Below, piece by piece: positions 35,419 to 42,486 of a stretch of DNA of 42,728 nt (positions are counted from its first letter, which is position 1; every line of letters starts with the position of its first letter). The notes under the pieces are model-generated. The model was not told the origin of the DNA. It was given only the letters and a program-made list of their open reading frames with translations, and searched no databases. The translations under genes and the position numbers were made by a program. Location of the stretch: NCBI GenBank assembly GCA_004562915.1, contig SFQZ01000017.1:1-42728 (forward strand), written 5' to 3'. This DNA comes from a bacterium (GTDB taxonomy: Bacteria > Bacillota_A > Clostridia > Lachnospirales > Lachnospiraceae).

Positions 35419-36351
35419 TTATTCCTCTTCAAATAGCGGTGTTGAAAAATAACGTTCTGCTGTGTCCGGAAGGATCGTAACAACGGTTTTTCCTTTGCCC
35501 AGTTTTTTCGCAAGCTTTAATGCTGCTGCAACGTTGGTACCACTGGAAATCCCACACATCAGTCCTTCAATTCTTGCAAGATCTTTTGCGGTACGAAGAG
35601 CTTCTTCATCAGAAACGATATAAATATCATTATAGATATTTTGATTCAGTACGTCCGGAACTACACCGTCACCGATTCCCATCTGAATATGGGTACCCAC
35701 AGTTCCGCCTGCCAGTATGGCAGCATTTTCAGGTTCAACAGCCCAGATTGTAATATCAGGATTCAGGGCTTTCAAGGTTTCGCCGATTCCTGTGATCGTT
35801 CCTCCGGTGCCGATTCCTGAACAGAATCCATCGATAGGACCGGCTACCTGCTCAAGAATCTCCAGTCCGGTGTGATGACGGTGTACCATAGGATTGGCAG
35901 GATTGGCAAACTGCTGCGGCACAAATACTTTTGGATCTTCTTTGGCCATCTTGAGTGCCGTCTGCATACATTCATCAATACAATCTCCGATATTGCCTTT
36001 ATCATGAATCAAAATCACCTGTGCACCGTAATGCTCCACCAGAAGTTTCCTTTCATGACTGACAGAATCCGGCATAATGATAATGGTTTTATATCCCTTG
36101 ACGGCACCTACCAGTGCAAGGCCAATCCCCTGATTTCCGCTGGTGGGCTCCACGATAATAGAATCCGGATGCAGAATACCATCTTCTTCTGCTTTGCAGA
36201 CCATATTATAGGCAGTTCTGGTCTTGATAGAACCACCCACATTCAAACCTTCAAATTTAACAAGTACTCTAGCCCCCTCAGGATCTGCCATTTTATTTAA
36301 CTGAATCATGGGTGTCTGTCCCATTGCCTCTAAAACATTTTGATATATCAT
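35419..36351 (-). CDS. cysK: Cysteine synthase A (O-acetylserine sulfhydrylase)
   Basis: A 310-residue PLP enzyme that makes cysteine from O-acetylserine and sulfide. The PLP lysine is in NVGGSIKTRTAYNMV (about residues 37-51), with the substrate loop EPTSGNQGIGLA near 68 and the phosphate-binding CSGIGTGGTITGIGE near 172-186. The late CGISSGTNVAAALKLA is also typical. ATG follows GGAGATAGGAAA. Length is normal. A promoter with TATAAT lies about 60 bases upstream; no riboswitch or T-box is seen in the short leader. Confidence 0.95.
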   Translation of the reverse strand: MIYQNVLEAMGQTPMIQLNKMADPEGARVLVKFEGLNVGGSIKTRTAYNMVCKAEEDGILHPDSIIVEPTSGNQGIGLALVGAVKGYKTIIIMPDSVSHERKLLVEHYGAQVILIHDKGNIGDCIDECMQTALKMAKEDPKVFVPQQFANPANPMVHRHHTGLEILEQVAGPIDGFCSGIGTGGTITGIGETLKALNPDITIWAVEPENAAILAGGTVGTHIQMGIGDGVVPDVLNQNIYNDIYIVSDEEALRTAKDLARIEGLMCGISSGTNVAAALKLAKKLGKGKTVVTILPDTAERYFSTPLFEEE

Positions 36352-36406
36352 TTTCCTATCTCCATTTTCTATAGATTACTCATATTTTATTTCCCCAGTA
36401 TAAGGT

Positions 36407-36435
36407 ATTATACATGATTGCCGGAAATCTGTCTA
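36407..36435 (-). promoter_or_regulatory. Sigma-A promoter for cysK
   Basis: Minus strand: TAGACA, 17 bases, TATAAT. Predicted transcription start is about 50 bases before the cysK ATG. Confidence 0.65.
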
Positions 36436-36469
36436 CGTTCGATGCCGGATATTTTCAGTGCCGGGACTG

Positions 36470-36498
36470 TGAATAGCTGATGGATCTGATTCATACAC
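36470..36498 (+). promoter_or_regulatory. Sigma-G-like promoter before the PdaA-type gene
   Basis: TGAATA, 16 bases, CATACAC, resembling the forespore sigma-G pattern (TGAATA / CATACTA, usually 17-18 spacing). pdaA of B. subtilis is a sigma-G gene. Spacing is one short and two -10 bases differ. Confidence 0.35.
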
Positions 36499-36517
36499 TG
36501 TAATAATAAATCAGGGA

Positions 36518-37375
36518 ATGTGGTCGTATATGATGGATGAAGATAACAAAATGGATACAAAATATTCGGATCTGAAAATCGCTCTGATAATAGCTATCAT
36601 GGTGGCGTCTTTTCTTACAGGTGCTGCAGTTCGACATTTTGTAAACACTGTTTTTAAAAATCAGGAAACCATTTCCTACAGTACGGAAGGGAACTGGGGG
36701 TTGGGATTTTCACAGAAAGGAGAGAAACCGACAGGTAATGCGACAGCAGATGATTTAAAACAATATCATGCAGCTTATCTGGATCCTACCGAGGAAAAAG
36801 TAATCTATCTAACGTTTGATGCAGGGTTTGAAAATGGAAATACACCGGCAATACTCGATGCACTGAATAAACACAATGCATCGGCTGTTTTTTTTGTGGT
36901 GGGGAATTTTCTCGAGACCAGTCCGGAACTGGTAAAGAGGATGGTTGAGGAAGGACATACGGTGGGAAATCATACATATCATCATCCGGATATGTCGCAG
37001 ATTTCTGATATGGAATCATTTTCAAAAGAATTAGAAGATGTAGAAAAACTATATCAGGAAATTACAGGGAAAGAGATGGTTAAGTTTTACCGCCCGCCGC
37101 AGGGAAAATATAGTAGTAAAAATCTTCAAATGGCCAGTGAACTGGGGTATCATACATTTTTCTGGAGTCTGGCATATGTTGACTGGATTCAGGATCAGCA
37201 GCCCACAAAAGAGCAGGCATTCGAAAAATTGATTCCCAGAATACATCCGGGTGCTGTGATACTCCTGCACAGCACATCTTCCACAAACGCTGAAATACTG
37301 GATGAACTCCTGACAAAGTGGGAGGAAATGGGGTATCATTTTGCACCGCTGTCAGAATTGGCTGAGAAAATATAA
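36518..37375 (+). CDS. pdaA: PdaA-type polysaccharide deacetylase
   Basis: A 285-residue membrane-anchored NodB-domain deacetylase, closest by eye to PdaA, which deacetylates muramic acid in spore cortex so that the delta-lactam can form. There is one membrane segment at about residues 20-37. Catalytic motifs: TFDAGFENG with Asp101 (PdaA-like, with no second Asp), metal ligands His152 and His156 in NHTYHHPD, RPPQGKYS near 192, FFWSLAYVDW near 214, and His251 in ILLHSTSSTNAE. The start is uncertain: ATG 36518 has no spaced ribosome site, and ATGs at 36530, 36533 or 36551 are alternatives. A plus-strand gene between minus-strand operons. Confidence 0.87.
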   Translation: MWSYMMDEDNKMDTKYSDLKIALIIAIMVASFLTGAAVRHFVNTVFKNQETISYSTEGNWGLGFSQKGEKPTGNATADDLKQYHAAYLDPTEEKVIYLTFDAGFENGNTPAILDALNKHNASAVFFVVGNFLETSPELVKRMVEEGHTVGNHTYHHPDMSQISDMESFSKELEDVEKLYQEITGKEMVKFYRPPQGKYSSKNLQMASELGYHTFFWSLAYVDWIQDQQPTKEQAFEKLIPRIHPGAVILLHSTSSTNAEILDELLTKWEEMGYHFAPLSELAEKI

Positions 37376-37389
37376 TCTATATGATTACA

Positions 37390-37449
37390 GTGTCAAAAGT
37401 CCAGATCCATGGCATGTTTGCATGTCAGTGGATTCGGACTTTATGACAC
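37390..37449. terminator. Long imperfect hairpin between converging genes
   Basis: GTGTCA/TGACAC, AAGTCC/GGACTT and ATCCA/TGGAT arms nest around an inner CATG-TTTG-CATG stem, giving a roughly 60-base near-continuous hairpin with small internal loops. It starts 14 bases after the pdaA stop and ends 14 before the kinase-like stop. There is no long T-run, so it is a probable bidirectional terminator or transcript-end structure. Confidence 0.55.
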
Positions 37450-37463
37450 ACTTCACAATCACA

Positions 37464-37997
37464 CTAAAGGAATTTTCTACGTACAGCTTCTACCAGATAA
37501 TCCGCGGTTCCTTCTACACCCAGAAAGCTGCTGTCGATCATGATATCTTTATGGTTTTTATCATCGGGATAATATCCGGCGAAGTTCATATGATAAGAAT
37601 CCCGTACTTCATAGGGGGCATAGATAAAAATATGCATGCTGTTTTCCATATCACTCAGAGTAAAGTCGGAACATCGACCGACGATGATACAAGTCTCTTT
37701 TTCAGCAAGAAATTTGATAATGTTCTGTTGAGCCTGAAATATTTTGTCCTGAGTATCACTAGTTCCTTTTCCAAGAGGATACATCATACGTGAGAACGGA
37801 TTGCTAATAATCTTTTTTGCCATTTCCTCTTCTTCATCCACAACAGAAACCGGGAGATTCAGCTTTTTGGCAGCCTGATCTACAAGATCTCTGTCATAGT
37901 ATTCAATTCCCAGTTTTTCACTCATTTTGCGGGCAATCGGACGGCCAAGACTGCCGAATTGTCTGGTAATTGTAACTACATATTTACTCTTACTCAT
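37464..37997 (-). CDS. Cytidylate kinase-like protein, apparently shortened
   Basis: A 177-residue P-loop-fold protein of the cytidylate kinase-like family. The N-terminus VVTITRQFGSLGRPIARKMS (residues 7-26) and IEYYDRDLV match the family, as do CIIVGRCSDF near 103-112 and the C-terminal DIMIDSSFLGVEGTA near 151-165. Family members I recall are about 200-210 residues, with a helical lid of about 27 residues between IYAPYEVR and the AYH-type segment; here IYAPYEVR runs straight into DSYHMNFAGYYPDD at about residue 132. This looks like an in-frame loss of the lid. True substrate unknown. Third gene after the putrescine-type aminotransferase and dehydrogenase. Confidence 0.78.
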   Translation of the reverse strand: MSKSKYVVTITRQFGSLGRPIARKMSEKLGIEYYDRDLVDQAAKKLNLPVSVVDEEEEMAKKIISNPFSRMMYPLGKGTSDTQDKIFQAQQNIIKFLAEKETCIIVGRCSDFTLSDMENSMHIFIYAPYEVRDSYHMNFAGYYPDDKNHKDIMIDSSFLGVEGTADYLVEAVRRKFL

Positions 37998-38023
37998 GTT
38001 GACCTCATTTCCGTCTGATATTT

Positions 38024-39504
38024 TTAGTTTTCATACCAACCTACAATTCCGGGATTCAGATTGATATTGATCTGTTTGATTTCCTGATACTCTTCCAGAC
38101 CATGAATACCCAGTTCACGACCAATACCTGATTTTTTATATCCACCCCATGGAGCTTCATTGAATGTAGGATTGTAGCAATTGATCCATGTGATCCCCGC
38201 CCGGATTTCTTTGATAACCCGAAGTGCCCGGGAACCGTCTTTGGTAAATACGGCTCCGGCAAGTCCGTATTCCGTATGATTAGCCATATCAATTGCTTCC
38301 TGTTCGGTTTTAAATGTCTGTATAGTAACTACCGGTCCGAAGATTTCTTCCTTTACAATTGTCATATCATCGGTACAGTTATCAAAAATTGTCGGACGGA
38401 CATAATAGCCTTTTGCACAGTCTCCTTCTGTATAACGTTCACCGCCGCATACCAGTGTTGCTCCTTCATCCACACCTTTTTTGATATAGCCGAGGACTTT
38501 ATTCATATGTTCTTCGGAAACCAAAGGCCCCATATCCGGGTTTTCCAGAAGATTCCGATTGTCATGGCATTGGCTTTTTTAGCTAGTCGTTTTACAAATT
38601 CATCTTTGATACTCTCTTCGATGATAATACGGGAACCTGCGGAGCAGACCTCTCCCTGATTCAGGAAAATGCCGATCATTGCCCATTCAACGGCGCCATC
38701 CAGATCTGCATCAGCAAAAATAACATTTGGTGATTTCCCACCAAGCTCCAAACCGATTTTCTTTACATTACCTGCTGCAGCCCGCATAATGCTCTGCCCT
38801 ACTGCCGTACTGCCGGTAAAGGTAACCATATCCACGTCTTTATTTTCAGCCAGTTCATTGCCGATGGTTCCACCTGGTCCAAGAACAAGGTTGACACTTC
38901 CCTTAGGCATACCAACAGTTTCGAATAGTTCAAACAGTTTTACGCAGGAAAGGACACAATTGGAACTTGGTTTAAAGACCACGCTGTTTCCTGCTGCCAG
39001 AGCCGGTGCCAATTTCCATGCTGCCATAAGAAGAGGATAATTCCATGGAGTGATCAAAGCACATACACCTACCGGTTCGTGAACAGTATAACTATGCATT
39101 TTTCCAAAACCGTCATTGACATCGTAGGCACCGCCATAAGGGGCTTTCAACAGTCCGGCATAGTAACGGAAACAATGAACGGCATCGTCGATATCAGCCT
39201 CAGCTTCTCTCAGCGGTTTTCCATGGTCCATGCTGTCCAGACGGGCAAATTCTTCTTTCTCAGCTTCAATCGCATCTGCAATCTTGAAAATCATATCGCT
39301 TCTGCTTTGGGAATCCAGATCACGCCACTCTCTTGTAACATAAAACGATTTTTTGGCTGCGGCGACAGCAGTTCTCACATCCTCAACAGTTCCTTCAGTA
39401 ACCATTGCAAGTATTTCTCCGTTGGATGGATTCAGAGTTGGTGCTGTTTTTTTAGTGCTTCCTTCTACCCAGCTGCCATCGATAAACATTTTTCTTAATT
39501 CCAT
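38024..39504 (-). pseudogene. Aldehyde dehydrogenase (4-aminobutyraldehyde/betaine aldehyde type) with a frameshift
   Basis: The NAD(P)-dependent aldehyde dehydrogenase is split across two frames. Frame one, from ATG 39504 (AAAAGGAG upstream), encodes the N-terminal two thirds with PWNYPLLMAAWKLAPALAAG, FTGSTAVGQ, the catalytic Glu in LELGGKSPN and the Cys in NQGEVCSAGSR. It then leaves frame after KKANAMTIG. A second frame resumes at once with DMGPLVSEEHMNKVLGYIKK and continues through EIFGPVV and NPTFNEAPWGGYKKSGIGRE to the stop at 38024. Adding one base in the TT run near 38553-38554 restores a normal protein of about 493 residues. This is either a real inactivating deletion or a sequencing error. 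Its position after a putrescine-type aminotransferase suggests oxidation of 4-aminobutyraldehyde to GABA. Confidence 0.85.
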
Positions 39505-39541
39505 AATCATTCTCCTTTTCGTTATCTTTCTCCATAAAAGC

Positions 39542-39566
39542 AAAAAGACATACCTTAAGGTATGCC
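39542..39566 (-). terminator. Hairpin with T-run between aminotransferase and dehydrogenase genes
   Basis: A 16-base perfect palindrome, CATACCTTAAGGTATG at 39549-39564, extended by one wobble pair and followed on the minus strand by TTTTT. It sits in the 91-base gap between the two genes and could attenuate expression of the dehydrogenase and kinase-like genes. Confidence 0.6.
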
Positions 39567-39595
39567 TCTTTGCACATTTGCATGATATATATGGT

Positions 39596-40966
39596 TTACA
39601 GATTAAAAACCTTCTTTGTATCAGCCAGAGCTTCATCCATACGGCTGATTACATCTTTCATATCCTGTTCGGAAATGACAGCTGTTGGCTCAAAACGGAT
39701 TGTCTTTGCATTGACCAGTGTACCTGCAGTCATGACGCGTCTTGCGAACAGCCCTTTTGCACATTCATAACCAAGCTCACAGGTATGGAACTCAACAGCA
39801 AGCATCAAGCCGGTTCCTCTTACTTCCTGAATGATCTCCGGATATTTTACCGCAAGCTGCATCAGTCCGGCTTTCAGAAATTCACCTTTCTTTTTACAAA
39901 CACCCGGAATATCATTTTCCAGCATATATCTGATTGTTGCAATGGCTGCTGCACAACATACAGGGTTTCCACCAAATGTAGGAGAACCTAAAAGCCATGG
40001 ATTATCAATCAGATCCTGAGTCCACATTTTGGGTTTGCAGATAATACCTGTGATCGGCATAATACCGCCGCCGAAAGCTTTACCGAATGTCATAATATCT
40101 GGAGTTACACCTTCTGCCTCGCATCTCCACATGGTACCGGTACGTCCCATACCGGTCTGAATCTCATCAAAGATCAGAGCAACACCGGTTTCGTCACAGA
40201 TTTCACGTACTTCCTGCAGATAACCTTCCGGTGGAATAATTACACCTGCTTCACCCTGAATTGGTTCCAAAATTACACCTGCAACTTTTTCACCAACCGC
40301 CTGCAGATTGCAGATTGCTTTTCTGATGTCTTCTGCCACACCATACTGCACATGCTGTACCTGCTGAACCATCGGGGTATATGGTACACGATAAGTACTT
40401 TTACCACCCATGGAGATTGCACCCATGGATTTTCCGTGGAAAGCACCTACAGTAGAAATATACCATCTTCCGCCGGTAGCAATACGGGCCAGTTTCAAAG
40501 CCATCTCTACAGCTTCGGCTCCACCGTTTGTAAAGAAACAATACTGAAGCTCTCCCGGTGTGATATCAGCAACGGCTTTTGCCAGATATCCGCGGAGCGG
40601 ATCCAGAAGTTCCTGGGAGTGAAGAGCCTGATGATCAAGCTGTGCTTTCACAACATCCAGAATCTCGGAATTTCTGTGTCCGCAGGTATAAATACCGAAT
40701 CCACCGAGACAGTCAATAAATTTTTCACCGTTCAGACCATAGCAGTAAGCACCTTCGTCTTCCCATTCAAGAACTGCTCCTTCTTCAGAATCGGAGGATA
40801 CGGATTTTCTGTATTTCAGCCAGCCCGGGCTTACATAATTGTCAAAATGGTCCAGCGTCTCAGCGACCATTTTCTTTTTTTCTTCTGCCGGAATATCGTG
40901 GCTGTCTGTCTTGATAAGAGAAATCACTCTGTCCAAATCTTTGACTACCTGTTCTTTTGCTGCCAT
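39596..40966 (-). CDS. Class III aminotransferase, probably putrescine aminotransferase
   Basis: A fold-type I, class III PLP aminotransferase of 456 residues. Blocks: FIDCLGGFGIYTCGHRNSEI, FFTNGGAEAVEMALKLAR (PLP phosphate), VGAFHGKSMGA, ALIFDEIQTGMGRTG (Asp holding the pyridine ring) and the Schiff-base Lys in IMTFGKAFGGG. The long N-terminal extension and the YVSPGW and HSQELLDPLRG segments match the putrescine aminotransferase (PatA/YgjG) group, which moves the amino group of putrescine to 2-oxoglutarate to give 4-aminobutyraldehyde. Substrate is inferred from similarity and from the downstream aldehyde dehydrogenase. ATG 40966 has AAAGGATG six bases up; the ATG three codons earlier overlaps it. 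Confidence 0.85.
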   Translation of the reverse strand: MAAKEQVVKDLDRVISLIKTDSHDIPAEEKKKMVAETLDHFDNYVSPGWLKYRKSVSSDSEEGAVLEWEDEGAYCYGLNGEKFIDCLGGFGIYTCGHRNSEILDVVKAQLDHQALHSQELLDPLRGYLAKAVADITPGELQYCFFTNGGAEAVEMALKLARIATGGRWYISTVGAFHGKSMGAISMGGKSTYRVPYTPMVQQVQHVQYGVAEDIRKAICNLQAVGEKVAGVILEPIQGEAGVIIPPEGYLQEVREICDETGVALIFDEIQTGMGRTGTMWRCEAEGVTPDIMTFGKAFGGGIMPITGIICKPKMWTQDLIDNPWLLGSPTFGGNPVCCAAAIATIRYMLENDIPGVCKKKGEFLKAGLMQLAVKYPEIIQEVRGTGLMLAVEFHTCELGYECAKGLFARRVMTAGTLVNAKTIRFEPTAVISEQDMKDVISRMDEALADTKKVFNL

Positions 40967-41020
40967 AATTATCATCCTTTCTTAAAAAAAGAACGGCATA
41001 TCTACTGCAATAGCTACAAT

Positions 41021-41038
41021 AAATACACCGTTGTATTT
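41021..41038. promoter_or_regulatory. 18-bp inverted repeat in the aminotransferase leader (possible operator)
   Basis: AAATACA-CCGT-TGTATTT on the plus strand: perfect 7-bp arms around four bases. It starts about 10 bases after the predicted transcription start of the aminotransferase operon, a typical roadblock-operator or leader-hairpin position. Confidence 0.4.
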
Positions 41039-41054
41039 TTCTTGATCTGATAGT

Positions 41055-41083
41055 ATCATACCTGATTTTATACTTAATATCAA
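41055..41083 (-). promoter_or_regulatory. Sigma-A promoter for the aminotransferase operon
   Basis: Minus strand: TTGATA, 17 bases, TATGAT. Strong match and ideal spacing. Predicted start is near 41048, giving a leader of about 80 bases before the ATG. Confidence 0.75.
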
Positions 41084-41127
41084 TCACTATTTTTTAGAGC
41101 AACATACGTATTTATCATTAGATATAC

Positions 41128-41156
41128 TTGTTATTGAGTACATTGCATGATATACT
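41128..41156 (+). promoter_or_regulatory. Sigma-A promoter for the LuxR-type regulator
   Basis: TTGTTA, 17 bases, TATACT. Transcription should start near 41163, just before the large inverted repeat, giving a leader of about 120 bases. Confidence 0.65.
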
Positions 41157-41170
41157 ATTGAACCAGGATC

Positions 41171-41215
41171 AAAAGGTCATGCATTTCATGCTTACATGTA
41201 AATGCATGACCTTTT
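41171..41215. repeat. 16-bp perfect inverted repeat in the leader of the LuxR-type gene
   Basis: AAAAGGTCATGCATTT at 41171-41186 and its exact complement at 41200-41215, with an inner CATG-CTTA-CATG extending the stem. It begins about eight bases after the predicted start. As RNA it is a very stable hairpin ending in TTTT then GGG (weak terminator); as DNA it could be an operator. Confidence 0.7.
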
Positions 41216-41282
41216 GGGAGCGTGAAACGCGAGGAAATCCGTAAGCATCATGGTGTAAAAAAGAAATCCGGAGGAAATATAA

Positions 41283-42035
41283 ATGGATAAAAATCGTTTT
41301 TTGATTATCAATGACATTATTTATGAATTATACAACTGTAAAACAATGGAAGAACTGCAAAAGAATTTTCTGAGAAGACTAAAACTGCTGATACCTTATA
41401 GTTATGCCAGTATTCTTCTGACAGATAAAAAGGATACGGAAAAAATCAGGCTTACCTCTCCGATCTGTTATCCTGAATCTTTTGTAGAGGCAGAAAATGA
41501 GTATCTGAAACAGGCTGATGAAGATCATCTTTTATGGATTTTACATTCCAGAGAATCTACATTGATACGGGAAAGCGATTTGATCGGAGAAGAAAGCAGA
41601 CTGAATACTCCGCTGTATTTACACTGCTACCGCAAATATAATATATTTGATAGTTTACAGTTTACCATTGTACATCAACAAAATCTTCTCGGAGTGCTTT
41701 CTTTGTTTCGTACAAAGATTGACGGCGAATTCTCAGATGCGGATATGTTTTATTTACGTTCTCTTGGGATGCATCTGAATGCGGTACTTTACAAAATCAC
41801 AACGGAATCTGTAAATAAGGAATCCAAACATGCCACTATAGAAGAACTTCAGAAACAATATGGATTGACTGTACGGGAAGCTCAGATTCTGGAACTTATA
41901 TTTCAATTTCAAAATAATGAGGAAATCGTGGAAAAACTTGCTATAAAAGAAAATACTCTGCAAAAACATATGCAGAATATTTTCCGAAAAATGAACGCTT
42001 CCTCAAAATGGGATCTTTTACGGTTCAGACCATAA
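41283..42035 (+). CDS. LuxR-type transcriptional regulator with GAF-like sensor domain
   Basis: A 250-residue cytoplasmic regulator. Residues about 1-172 resemble a GAF-type sensor: MEELQKNFLRRLKLLIPYSY, then ASILLTD and QNLLGVLSLFRTKIDGEFS. Residues about 193-248 form a LuxR/GerE helix-turn-helix, GLTVREAQILELIFQ then EEIVEKLAIKENTLQKHMQN, with a recognition helix near 224-236. There is no receiver Asp or kinase neighbour, so it probably responds directly to a small molecule. It is divergent from the aminotransferase operon across a 316-base control region, which suggests control of that operon; this is inference. ATG follows GGAGGAAATATAA. Confidence 0.85.
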   Translation: MDKNRFLIINDIIYELYNCKTMEELQKNFLRRLKLLIPYSYASILLTDKKDTEKIRLTSPICYPESFVEAENEYLKQADEDHLLWILHSRESTLIRESDLIGEESRLNTPLYLHCYRKYNIFDSLQFTIVHQQNLLGVLSLFRTKIDGEFSDADMFYLRSLGMHLNAVLYKITTESVNKESKHATIEELQKQYGLTVREAQILELIFQFQNNEEIVEKLAIKENTLQKHMQNIFRKMNASSKWDLLRFRP

Positions 42036-42039
42036 GATT

Positions 42040-42327
42040 TTATTTATCTTCCAGACTGGCAAAAAACAATTCATAAAAATCGTCTTCACCTTCCAACATA
42101 GGGGAGTTTTCTCCGCCTCCATTTGTACTTCTTCTCATGGATGCGTAGAATTCTTCTCCGGCCTGGATCAGATCCATTTCATAGATCGCATACCCCAGTT
42201 CCTGACATTTTCGGCAAAATGTAGAAAGTGGATTTTTTCCTTTTCGCGTTGCCAGCAGCATATTCTTTAAATTTTCATCTCCCAATGCTTTTTGCTGCAG
42301 CGCATCCAGCAGTTCAATCGTATTCAT
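42040..42327 (-). CDS. Small Nif11-like protein
   Basis: A 95-residue protein. Residues 1-65 resemble the Nif11-type leader domain: a helical LLDALQQKALGDENLKNMLL, then FCRKCQELGYAIYEMDLIQA, ending near EEFYASMRR. After this comes a Gly-rich break, STNGGGENSP, and an acidic, aromatic tail (EGEDDFYELFFASLEDK). Nif11 domains serve as leaders of ribosomal peptide precursors, but also occur in ordinary small proteins; no modification enzyme is in the window. There is a strong promoter of its own. The stop lies four bases from the stop of the converging LuxR-type gene. The ATG has AAAGGAG upstream. Confidence 0.6.
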   Translation of the reverse strand: MNTIELLDALQQKALGDENLKNMLLATRKGKNPLSTFCRKCQELGYAIYEMDLIQAGEEFYASMRRSTNGGGENSPMLEGEDDFYELFFASLEDK

Positions 42328-42385
42328 AGTGTACTCCTTTGTCTAAGCAAATTCTGTTTATCAATGGAACCGTTTTTATAATCAC

Positions 42386-42414
42386 ATCATATGATATCAT
42401 TGTTCAGATGTCAA
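42386..42414 (-). promoter_or_regulatory. Strong sigma-A promoter for the Nif11-like gene
   Basis: Minus strand: TTGACA (full consensus), 17 bases, TATGAT. The -10 overlaps two short palindromes (ATCATATGAT, ATGATATCAT), which could be operator half-sites. Confidence 0.75.
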
Positions 42415-42439
42415 TTTTTATCTGATGCTGATATTTTGC

Positions 42440-42469
42440 TGTATATTTGTTTGATAATCGGACATACTG
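42440..42469 (+). promoter_or_regulatory. Sigma-G/sigma-F-like promoter before a small gene
   Basis: TGTATA, 17 bases, CATACTG, close to the forespore pattern. However, the predicted start (about 42476) falls inside the ribosome site of the gene that follows, which weakens the call. Confidence 0.3.
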
Positions 42470-42486
42470 GTGAAGAGGTGATGAAT

